From: Alistipes sp. CAG:514
GTDB lineage: Bacteria > Bacteroidota > Bacteroidia > Bacteroidales > UBA932
Length of the DNA stretch: 5,590 nucleotides
NCBI GenBank assembly: GCA_000431015.1
Contig: HF986023.1
Coordinates: forward strand, 1 to 5,590
Direction of reading: 5' to 3'
Positions within the stretch are counted from its first letter, which is position 1, and each line of letters opens with the position of its first letter. The notes under the pieces are model-generated. The model did no database searches. It was not told the DNA's origin and saw only the letters and a program-made list of their open reading frames with translations. The position numbers and the translations under genes are program-made. This document shows positions 1 to 5,551 of the stretch, piece after piece.

Positions 1-165
1 AATGTCAAACTCAATGACCTCCACCACAATCTGCAGCGTGGCAAAGTGTCTTATGAAGCAGCCGTCGCATCAAACGATGCGGCCAAGATCAAAGAGCTAA
101 AACGCATAAACGCCAAGCACGAGAAGGCATTGGAAATGATTAAAAATGCGGAATATGAACAATGA
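1..165 (+). CDS. C-terminal end of an unrecognised charged helical protein (5' partial)
   Basis: The frame is open from the first base and stops at TGA 163-165, leaving the last 54 residues of a protein that begins outside the window. The visible part is rich in Lys, Glu, Asn and Ala, with stretches such as KIKELKRINAKHEKALEMIK that should form amphipathic helix or coiled coil. There are no cysteines, membrane segments or catalytic motifs. The following gene starts inside this one (ATG at 146 or 155), so the two are probably co-transcribed and translationally coupled. I do not recognise the family. Helical tails like this occur on large plasmid, phage or conjugative-element proteins, but nothing here proves such an origin. 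Confidence is in the reading frame, not in a function. Confidence 0.6.
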   Translation, partial: NVKLNDLHHNLQRGKVSYEAAVASNDAAKIKELKRINAKHEKALEMIKNAEYEQ

Positions 166-448
166 TTTTGCAAAGTCCATCCTTGACAGCCCTTATAACA
201 GGGTTGAGGATGGCCAAAAGATTGAATTGCTTGATATTCTGTCCAAGTACAGATACCAGCACCAAAACAGACAGCTGACAACCTATGTTGCGTATGCCGA
301 GGATATTGGAATAACCAAGGATGAAGATCTGGCCTACCAGAACTGGATAAACGACGGCAATCCGACTGGAATTGAGTCCGACGAGCAGTTCTATGAACTT
401 CAGCGGCTGGCTTATGGAAAGACCATTATGGAGTTATGGTGGCTCTGA
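146..448 (+). CDS. Small acidic hypothetical protein, about 100 aa
   Basis: A complete ORF of 100 codons from ATG 146, or 97 from the in-frame ATG at 155, ending at TGA 446-448. Either start overlaps the upstream gene, by 20 or 11 bases, which points to a coupled operon pair. No Shine-Dalgarno sequence is evident, so the choice between starts is open. The product is acidic and rich in Asp, Glu, Tyr and Gln, and looks helical throughout. It has a hydrophobic C-terminus ending MELWWL and no signal peptide, membrane span, metal-binding cysteines or nucleotide-binding loop. I do not recognise the family. Its size, acidity and position after a helical partner would fit a small cargo protein of a mobile element, but that is a guess. 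The next gene converges on it with only 21 bases between the stop codons. Confidence 0.6.
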   Translation: MRNMNNDFAKSILDSPYNRVEDGQKIELLDILSKYRYQHQNRQLTTYVAYAEDIGITKDEDLAYQNWINDGNPTGIESDEQFYELQRLAYGKTIMELWWL

Positions 449-469
449 TTTAACTCCTTGAATAATGCT

Positions 470-886
470 TTAATCTTTTAGGGAAAACGTAAAATCTTGA
501 TTGATTGAACATTCCGTCAGCCTCATGTCTTTTATATGTGAAAGCGGATGAATCGGATATCCCTTTTTGCTTATCCCCAGACACCAATACTTTGATTCTG
601 GTAGAGGTAATTCCTCTTTTATGGCATCGATAACTTTGGTAAATAAACCATTGTCCTTGCCGTATTTGAATGAATTGCCAAAGCAGAAAAGAACATTACT
701 TATGCGGCCTTTTCGTTCTTGTATAAGGGCTTTGATTTTCTTGATATTCTTTTTTGGGAGGGCTTGTAGTTTATCGGAATCCTTTAAACCAGATGGGGTT
801 ATCGCAATTTTCGGCGTGAGGTTTACGAAAAGTGCGCTATCATATTTTGTGTCTCCTTCTCCATTGTCAATTACCAAATCGCACAC
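470..886 (-). pseudogene. DUF1643-like gene, 3' remnant carrying the original C-terminus
   Basis: This frame holds the second (3') copy of the duplicated DUF1643-like segment followed by the unique C-terminal part. It opens only at a GTG inside the homologous region (MCDLVIDNGEG), has no initiation region of its own, and lacks the first 66 or so residues present in the neighbouring copy. It keeps NLTP, the FCFGNSFKYG strand-turn, and the family-like ending with LGISKKGYPIHPLSHI. Removing one 272-bp copy would join it in frame to the ATG at 1350 and restore a protein of 202 residues, about the size I expect for this family. It is therefore most likely untranslated, or a reinitiation product. 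Base differences from the other copy change residues mainly in one loop (DKLQALPKKN versus ENLQDLQEEN), so the two copies are not a recent exact duplication. Confidence 0.65.
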
Positions 887-1169
887 ACGGCGAATGTATC
901 GATAACTTTGGTAAATGAACCATTGTCCTTGCCGTATTTGAACGAATTGCCGAAGCAGAAAAGAACATTACTTATGCGGCCTTTTCGTCCTTGTATAAGG
1001 GCTTTGATTCTCTTGATATTCTCTTCCTGGAGGTCTTGTAGGTTCTCGGAATCCTTTAACCCAGATGGGGTTATCGCAATTTTCGGTGTGAGGTTTACAA
1101 AAAGTGCGCTATCATATTTGGTGTCTCCTTCTCCATTGTCAATTACCAAATCGCACACACGGCGGATGG
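626..1169. repeat. Tandem direct duplication, 2 x 272 bp
   Basis: Copy 1 spans 626-897 and copy 2 spans 898-1169, both beginning ATCGATAACTTTGGTAAAT. I count about 18 substitutions and no insertions or deletions across 272 bases, roughly 93% identity. The period is not a multiple of three, so the duplication puts the two halves of the DUF1643-like gene in different frames. At the junction, read on the minus strand, the bases CGA of the end of one copy also fit the arginine codon expected just before the homologous IRRVCDL of the other. This indicates a short microhomology at the breakpoint. Confidence 0.9.
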
Positions 1170-1350
1170 TTCGGCCAATATATTTCTCCTCCGGGTCAGT
1201 TTTTCCACCAGGATTGACCCCTACGACCAGAATCGTGTTCTTGGGATCCTCTGTCTTGGATAACTCAAGAGAATAACGGTGTTCGCCTTTCTCCCAATCA
1301 TTGGCAAGGCAGAAAAGGCTATCATTGATTTTAATAGGAGGTGTACTCAT
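871..1350 (-). CDS. DUF1643-like protein, C-terminally truncated by a frame-shifting duplication (159 aa)
   Basis: ATG at 1350-1348 (MSTPPIKIND) is preferred over an upstream in-frame TTG at 1377, because a TATATTTGC promoter box overlaps that TTG. The protein has a mixed alpha/beta layout. It contains LVVGVNPGG at residues 41-49, DPEEKYIGRTIRR at 52-64, SALFVNLTPK at 81-90 and VLFCFGNSF at 129-137. This matches the DUF1643 pattern of a VxxNPG loop, a DpTirR stretch, a NL(F/T)P strand and a late G-x-P-HPL motif. The function of the family is not established. After KVID (residue 151) the frame passes into the second repeat copy and ends in an unrelated FAVCAIW tail, losing the HPL-containing C-terminus. 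The product is probably inactive. Family assignment is by motif only. Confidence 0.6.
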   Translation of the reverse strand: MSTPPIKINDSLFCLANDWEKGEHRYSLELSKTEDPKNTILVVGVNPGGKTDPEEKYIGRTIRRVCDLVIDNGEGDTKYDSALFVNLTPKIAITPSGLKDSENLQDLQEENIKRIKALIQGRKGRISNVLFCFGNSFKYGKDNGSFTKVIDTFAVCAIW

Positions 1351-1373
1351 TGTAATTTTAGTTTTGTGCTTCT

Positions 1374-1382
1374 GCAAATATA
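1374..1382 (-). promoter_or_regulatory. Bacteroidetes-type -7 promoter box for the DUF1643-like gene
   Basis: Read on the minus strand the sequence is TATATTTGC, a full match to the Bacteroidetes -7 consensus TAnnTTTG. It lies 23 bases upstream of the ATG at 1350, leaving an A-rich leader of about 20 bases with no Shine-Dalgarno sequence. No convincing -33 TTTG was found 19-21 bases further upstream, so the call rests on one element. Confidence 0.4.
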
Positions 1383-1400
1383 GTGAAATTTCAATTGGCT

Positions 1401-1553
1401 GGACGCGGCCACGTTTTGTTTTGCAATGCGTTGGTTTCAGTGTTTTATGAAATGGGGCGTGGAATTGTGGCCAAAAAACGGCTGCGATTCCACGCTTGGG
1501 GTTAAATGATATCTGATTATCAATGAGTTATAAATTTAACCGTGGCCGCATCC
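1401..1553. repeat. Inverted-repeat-bounded non-coding segment
   Basis: GGACGCGGCCACG at 1401-1413 is the inverse complement of 1541-1553 (CGTGGCCGCATCC) with one mismatch. Inside lie a long hairpin at 1455-1497 and an 8-bp inverted pair, GGTTAAAT 1500-1507 with ATTTAACC 1534-1541. The right arm also forms its own short hairpin, CGTGGC 1541-1546 with GCCACG 1555-1560. No target-site duplication is visible at the outer edges. The segment sits between the 5' end of the DUF1643-like gene and the 3' end of the TerD-like ORF, overlapping the doubtful tail of the latter. It could be a small mobile element, a structured RNA locus or a rearrangement scar. Confidence 0.4.
1455..1497 (+). ncRNA. Candidate structured RNA: 18-pair uninterrupted hairpin
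   Basis: Arm 1455-1472 pairs with 1480-1497 around a 7-base loop, AAAAAAC. The core GCGTGGAAT / ATTCCACGC is perfect. The rest pairs without bulges using five G-U wobbles, giving 13 Watson-Crick and 5 wobble pairs. On the opposite strand each wobble becomes an A-C mismatch, so the fold favours + strand RNA, although both neighbouring genes lie on the minus strand. No TAnnTTTG promoter box was found just upstream on the + strand, and no U-tract follows, so it is not a classical terminator. Transcription is unproven. Confidence 0.35.
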
Positions 1554-3035
1554 CGCCACGAGAGGGCAAGCGTTTCCGAGCGGTACCGCAAGCGGCATCA
1601 AGCACTCAGCAGACGGCTTACTTCTGCCGGGATTCAATGCCCAGTCGTAGGTATAGGCCTCGTCGGCCCCGACAGAAGACTCTGCTAATTTTAAGTTTTG
1701 TCCTTTGGCCTTCAATTCGAGGAGTTCGCCGATTGAAATCTTTTCTTCCAAGCGGCGCAGAAGCGCCTCGATTGATTTGCTGTCGGCATAGTGGACAATT
1801 TGAGACGTGAAAGGCATCTCAAGCCAGATGATCTCACGCTTCGCGACATCCAAGACACCGAATACCAATCCCTTGGACAAGTTCGCCTCGCTGATTCGCA
1901 CCATGTGCTGGACACATGACGGATCGTATGCTACGCCTGTTCTTTTAGAGATTTTCATTGGACAGACTGAATCCATCCAGCCGACGACTAGGTTAGGGGA
2001 GAGTGCACCGCAAGAGTAGGCATTGCATGTGAAAGTCACATACTTTGCTCCTTCCGCCTCCAGTTCAGGAATGGAAAGGTCAATATATTCAGCAGTGCCG
2101 ACCATTTCCGGAATTTCCAGGATGTCTCCGGAGTGCTTTGCTCCATGGCAGGTAAGATCCCCGAAATAGCAATAACCGGTTTTCCCCTCCGGCAGTGCTA
2201 TCCGGCAACTCAAATCCATGTCAAGATGCTGGGCATGTAATCCTTTTCCCCACTGGAGGAACAAGCGTACAGTTTCCCCGTCTACAGGAAAACGGGTCCC
2301 CATCAAGGCGCAGGATGCGTCTTGAACAGTCGATGTGCGGTCGCCCACACTTACAGGAATATTGTAAAGAGATGGGTCAATGTAGATGGTCTTGGCTTCA
2401 GTCTTCTTGGAAGCGAAACGGCGTTCCATAGAAGACTTGTAGATTTCATTGACACTTTTGACCATCTCCTTTCTGGCCTCGTCATTGTATAGGCCGAGTA
2501 GCTTGTTTGCATTGATACGGTGAGTTATCCCTGTAATTGGGCGCGCAACTCGTGGCACCTTTATATCAAAATAGGTCTCGGCAGCATTGCCTAATGACAA
2601 TAACAACCGCGCAGGGAGTCTGTCTGCGATTTCGTCGAAAGCAGCCAATGTTTTCTCGCTGCCGAAACGAAGCATTGTGGCGAACAGGCAACGTGCAAAC
2701 ATCCCGGGGCGTTCCTTGAGCAGTGCAATGGTCTTGTCTGCATCGTTCTCGGAACGGGCCTTGTCCACACGGCCTTGCCAAGTAGAGTAGTCCTGCTTGT
2801 AGAAGACATCAAGAATCTCTGCCAGATGCTCCATGCCCAGTTTGCGTGAATACTCACCTAAACGGAGAGCACGGATCATACGTACCCACATGCCGCGTTT
2901 CGGATTCATGTCCTCAGCTGCCTGTGCTGCCGTCATCGGTATGGCATTCAGCCATTTGGCGACACGAAAACAAACTTTGCGGTCATATTTTTGAGCTTCA
3001 GATTCTGGGTCATCTCCCCGGCAGCATCCACACAC
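1536..3035 (-). pseudogene. TerD-like (MXAN_6230/SCO0854-type?) protein gene, 5'-truncated with aberrant 3' tail
   Basis: This long ORF has typical coding character. Residue numbers count from the GTG at 3035. Residues 45-155 are helical, with LLKERPGMFARCLFATML at 105-122 resembling the RPG-x-xxRxL region of MXAN_6230/SCO0854-type proteins. Residues 217-345 resemble a TerD fold: TIYIDP at 216-221, VRLFLQW at 256-262, LDMDLSCRI at 271-279, HSGDI at 301-305 and EYIDLSIPEL at 316-325. TerD-type domains are calcium-binding and occur in tellurite/stress and predicted conflict systems; calcium binding here is not shown. A TAG at 3038-3036 immediately precedes the only upstream start, a GTG in implausible sequence (CGCCRGDDP). 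The next ATG (2936) lies within apparent homology, so the natural 5' end is lost. After YTYDWALN (about residue 467) the tail is GC-rich and low-complexity, and probably not original. The family name is from memory; the TerD-like core is the firmer call. Confidence 0.55.
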
Positions 3036-3049
3036 CTATCAAGTGGCCC

Positions 3050-3931
3050 CGTACGGTTCAGGCAGATATCCAGATGATGCGTTCAGATAAATTGGGTTAC
3101 AATGCTCCTATTGAGGTTTATGACCACAAGTATTACCGGTATTCTGACCCGGATTACAGCATAACGGACATGCCGTTGTCCCAGAATGACTATGAGGTTA
3201 TGCAGGAAGCGGTCGACATGCTTCGCCAGTTGCAGGATTTTGACCAATTCTCAGAAATGAGCGATGTCGTAAGCAGTCTCCAGGACAAGTTGGCCGTTAC
3301 GAAGAACAACCGCAGACCCATCGTGCATTTTGACAATGTGCCGGACTTGAAAGGGCTGAAACTGCTTAATCCATTGTACAACTACATTGCCCATAAGCAG
3401 ACGCTCCGGATATCGTATCAGTCTTTTTCTGCGCGAGAGCCCCAGGAATACATATTGTGCCCATATCTACTGAAGGAATTCCGTAACCGCTGGTTCCTCT
3501 TCGGCAGTCGTGCGGCCGATCTTGTCCTGTTCAATCTCGCTCTTGACAGAATAGTAAGCATTGAACCTGCAGACATCCCTTTCCGGGAGAATCCGGATTT
3601 CGATTCTGAGCATTTCTTTGACGATGTGATTGGGGTGAGCAAGAATATGAAGGATTCCCCGCGGAAGGTAAGGTTCCGGGTGACGCGCGAGCAGAGCCGA
3701 TATATCAGCACGAAGCCTATCCATCCGTCGCAGAAACTTCTGGAGATGAATGAAGAGGAAGGCAGCTGTGTCTTTCAGATTGAGGTCGTGATCAATGTTG
3801 AAATGTACTCGGTGTTCATGAGTTACGGCCCAGGTGTCAAGATCATCTATCCAAGGCAAGCCGTCAATTATATGAGGAATAAATTACATGAAGCAGCCAC
3901 CCTGTATGATGAGTTCGTCGGAAGTCATTGA
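3050..3931 (+). pseudogene. WYL/WCX-domain transcriptional regulator, N-terminal HTH lost
   Basis: From RTVQADIQMMRSDKLGYNAP onward the protein matches Bacteroidetes WYL regulators (PafC/DeoR type). RTVQADIQMM is the end of the winged HTH. The WYL domain follows in TLRISYQSF and the degenerate NRWFLFGSR (W-F-L in place of W-Y-L), then the WCX domain from VRFRVTREQSRY to AATLYD. Such proteins are normally about 330-350 aa, with 65 or so HTH residues before RTVQ. Here the frame continues upstream to ATG 2846, but those 68 codons are antisense to the TerD-like gene and look nothing like an HTH. The DNA-binding domain is therefore replaced or deleted at about 3047-3050. The first native ATG is 3074, giving a 285 aa product with intact sensor domains but little DNA-binding capacity. 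WYL regulators often control defence or DNA-damage genes. Confidence 0.75.
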
Positions 3932-4349
3932 GATATGGAAGGTGTCTATGCCGTTGGGAATTACTATTTTTGAGTAGGTCACAGGTTTTGACTTTTTTCA
4001 TATTTTAGCAATGATGGCATCGCGGATTCCCCACGAGCGACTTCTAGGCAGAATCACGCCCGCAGGGTCCCGCCCGATACCATGCGAGCGACTTTTCTCT
4101 CAATTCTCGCCCGAAGACTCCCGCTTGATACCCACAAAGCGACTTTCCACGCTATTCTCGCCCGAAGATTCCCGAGCGATACTCTGCAAGCTATAAAGCG
4201 AAAAACAAAGCATAATGGAATGGGTACTAGAAAATGGATCTAAGATGCTTGTGAATCCGTCGAAGAATTATAGACTCCTATGGTGACCTCGTTGCAGAGG
4301 GGGGGCATAAGTTTTCTCCGCTATTTCAGATGCGAATAAAGAACAGCTG
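3932..4349. other. Intergenic stretch of 418 bases containing a minisatellite
   Basis: This lies between the convergent WYL remnant and the RAYT-like gene. It holds a TATTTTTG box at 3965-3972 (+) matching TAnnTTTG, without a -33 partner. The 51-bp tandem repeat follows at 4037-4189, then about 150 bases without recognised content, including a run of seven G at 4299-4305. A 23-codon ORF from ATG 4215 (MEWVLENGSK...) ends at TGA 4284-4286. A different frame after it reads DLVAEGGHKFSPLFQM, which could be a frameshifted remnant but is not recognisable. No tRNA or strong terminator was seen. Confidence 0.5.
4037..4189. repeat. 51-bp tandem repeat, three units plus degenerate edges
   Basis: Units start with GCGACTT at 4037, 4088 and 4139. 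Units 2 and 3 match at 39 of 51 positions. Unit 1 is more diverged. A worn partial unit seems to precede them, and the array breaks down at 4190. The most conserved core is CGCCCGAAGA(C/T)TCCCG (4108-4123 and 4159-4174). Because 51 is 17 codons, the + frame from 4011 to 4196 reads as a peptide repeat of the form SRxIPxxRLxxxFSPED. There is no clear translation signal, and neither strand shows a strong hairpin within a unit. The array is 161 bases past the stop codon of the RAYT-like gene, consistent with a repeat family tied to that gene, but this is unproven. Confidence 0.8.
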
Positions 4350-5261
4350 CTACTCGAACAACTTTTTAAGAATATTCAACTCTATGTGCAACTTTCTTGA
4401 GATCCGCTTTAGGTCGAGTTTATATTTCTTCCTTAGGACAATCGCCATGCGGCACCTCTCATCCACGCTTAAATCCGAGAGGAATCTGACCTTATATTCA
4501 TTTCTTAACATTTGTTGAATGATAAGGTTAACCTCTTCATCCGACAAAACCACCAATTCGCCGATGCCTTCCGCGAGATTGAAATACGCATCAAAGTCCC
4601 TGACCACACGATTGCTATAGTTCCATGAAGACTTCAGCACTTCCTCTGCCTTACCGTTCATCACATAGGACTCAGGAAGTATCATACCCACGGTTTTGTT
4701 AAAGTAGTAATTTTCAGGCAGTTTCACCCTCGTCCTAAAAGTATTCCGGCAAAACTTATCTGAAAGATCCTTTATTTGTACTTTTTCAAAAAGTCTATTT
4801 ATGTCACTGAATATCAAATTGCAAGAGCCCCATAGATAACCCGGGGCAGCGATGTTCGGACATGCCTTTAAAGGATTTCTGGCAATGTACACTATAGTGT
4901 CTTCAAGTTGCTTTTTATCTTTCACGCGAATGAGTTTGAAGCCGTAGTTTTCCGGGAGGGGGCTGTGGCCGTTTGCAATCAGGCGCGCATTTATTCTCCT
5001 GAATATGAAAGACATACAATTAACAATGTCGTTTCCGGTCGCCAAAACAAGGAAATGACCGTGATTGATCATAAAGTTAAACACCACAATGGAGACATTA
5101 TGAATATACTGAGCTATCGCAACAGTGTTCATTCCGTCCACGTACTCACTCTCGTCATTAAAGAGTTGTCCTGTTTCGATCGAGTCCAGCACCACATGAT
5201 AATACCATTTCGGCCATGTGCGATACTCCTTCCAAAGTTTTAGTCGTTTACGTTTAGTCAT
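4350..5261 (-). CDS. RAYT-like Y1 (HUH) transposase-family protein with C-terminal HTH-like region
   Basis: ATG at 5261-5259 (MTKRKRLKLW) gives 303 residues ending at TAG 4352-4350. A TTG ten codons upstream is less likely. Residues 18-145 match the Y1 transposase domain (IS200/IS605 TnpA and REP-associated tyrosine transposases). They include FMINHGHFLV with the two histidines H67 and H69 in the HUH position, and IVYIARNPLKA with candidate nucleophile Y125 before the conserved ARNP turn. Such enzymes cut single-stranded DNA through a 5'-phosphotyrosine link. The middle residue of the HUH motif is Gly rather than bulky hydrophobic, which is unusual. Residues 262-303 (SDLSVDERCRMAIVLRKKYK... 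ISRKLHIELNILKKLF) look like a helix-turn-helix of the kind found at the C-terminus of longer family members. No accessory TnpB is present. Flanking repeats of opposite orientation support a REP-type rather than IS-type setting. The gene appears intact. Confidence 0.72.
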   Translation of the reverse strand: MTKRKRLKLWKEYRTWPKWYYHVVLDSIETGQLFNDESEYVDGMNTVAIAQYIHNVSIVVFNFMINHGHFLVLATGNDIVNCMSFIFRRINARLIANGHSPLPENYGFKLIRVKDKKQLEDTIVYIARNPLKACPNIAAPGYLWGSCNLIFSDINRLFEKVQIKDLSDKFCRNTFRTRVKLPENYYFNKTVGMILPESYVMNGKAEEVLKSSWNYSNRVVRDFDAYFNLAEGIGELVVLSDEEVNLIIQQMLRNEYKVRFLSDLSVDERCRMAIVLRKKYKLDLKRISRKLHIELNILKKLFE

Positions 5262-5304
5262 GTTTTTACATTTTTCGCCAAAATACGACAATTTTTCATA
5301 TCGG

Positions 5305-5360
5305 ATAATAAGAAACAGAAATATTTACTATCAAAAACATATATTTCTGTTTTTTATGAT
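5305..5360. repeat. 20-bp near-perfect inverted repeat upstream of the RAYT-like gene
   Basis: Arms 5305-5324 and 5341-5360 are inverse complements at 18 of 20 positions, with a perfect core AAACAGAAATAT / ATATTTCTGTTT and a 16-base spacer. The inner edge is 44 bases or so upstream of the ATG at 5261, in the region where its promoter and leader should lie. It could be an operator, a leader hairpin or the recognition site of the transposase itself. On the + strand the right arm continues into a T run, but the stem is too AT-rich for a convincing terminator. Confidence 0.6.
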
Positions 5361-5526
5361 AAAATAATATTTTGCATCATTAATTATCAATAACTTATGT
5401 TTTTAAGCATCAAATCAAAGAGTCGTTCAAAAAATATCCGGTGAGCTCACGAAATAAGAATTCCTTCCTCATTCGTACAAGAATTCCTATCCACCGGTAT
5501 CGAGTTTTGCCAGTGAACGATGAGGG

Positions 5527-5551
5527 CGGGATTCGGGCGGTTTCGCGCCCG
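5527..5551. repeat. REP-like unit: minisatellite core plus GC-rich hairpin
   Basis: The inverse complement of 5527-5539 is CGCCCGAATCCCG. It equals the core of the third minisatellite unit (4159-4174) except for loss of three bases (GAT). Part of it, CGGGCG at 5534-5539, also forms a perfect 6-bp stem with CGCCCG at 5546-5551 around a 6-base loop. Orientation is opposite to the array on the other side of the RAYT-like gene. Confidence 0.4.

Noticed and set aside
567..1276. Two + strand ORFs (567-905 and 908-1276) that resemble each other
   Set aside because: They are antisense shadows of the duplicated DUF1643-like segment, and their similarity follows from the 272-bp repeat.
1401..1553. Retron or integron attC interpretation of the inverted-repeat cluster
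   Set aside because: There is no reverse transcriptase or integrase in the window and no recognisable attC consensus; structure alone is not enough.
1541..1560. Intrinsic terminator for the TerD-like ORF (CGTGGC / GCCACG hairpin)
   Set aside because: The stem lies before the stop on the minus strand and is not followed by a T tract.
2846..3049. N-terminal extension of the WYL ORF back to ATG 2846
   Set aside because: It is antisense to well-supported TerD-like coding sequence and has no HTH character; treated as read-through of an open frame.
4037..4189. CRISPR array
   Set aside because: Units are contiguous diverged 51-bp repeats without unique spacers, and no cas genes are present.
4215..4345. 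Possible small frameshifted gene around the seven-G run at 4299-4305
   Set aside because: Fragments are short, lie in different frames and match no family I know; phase variation cannot be argued without a gene.
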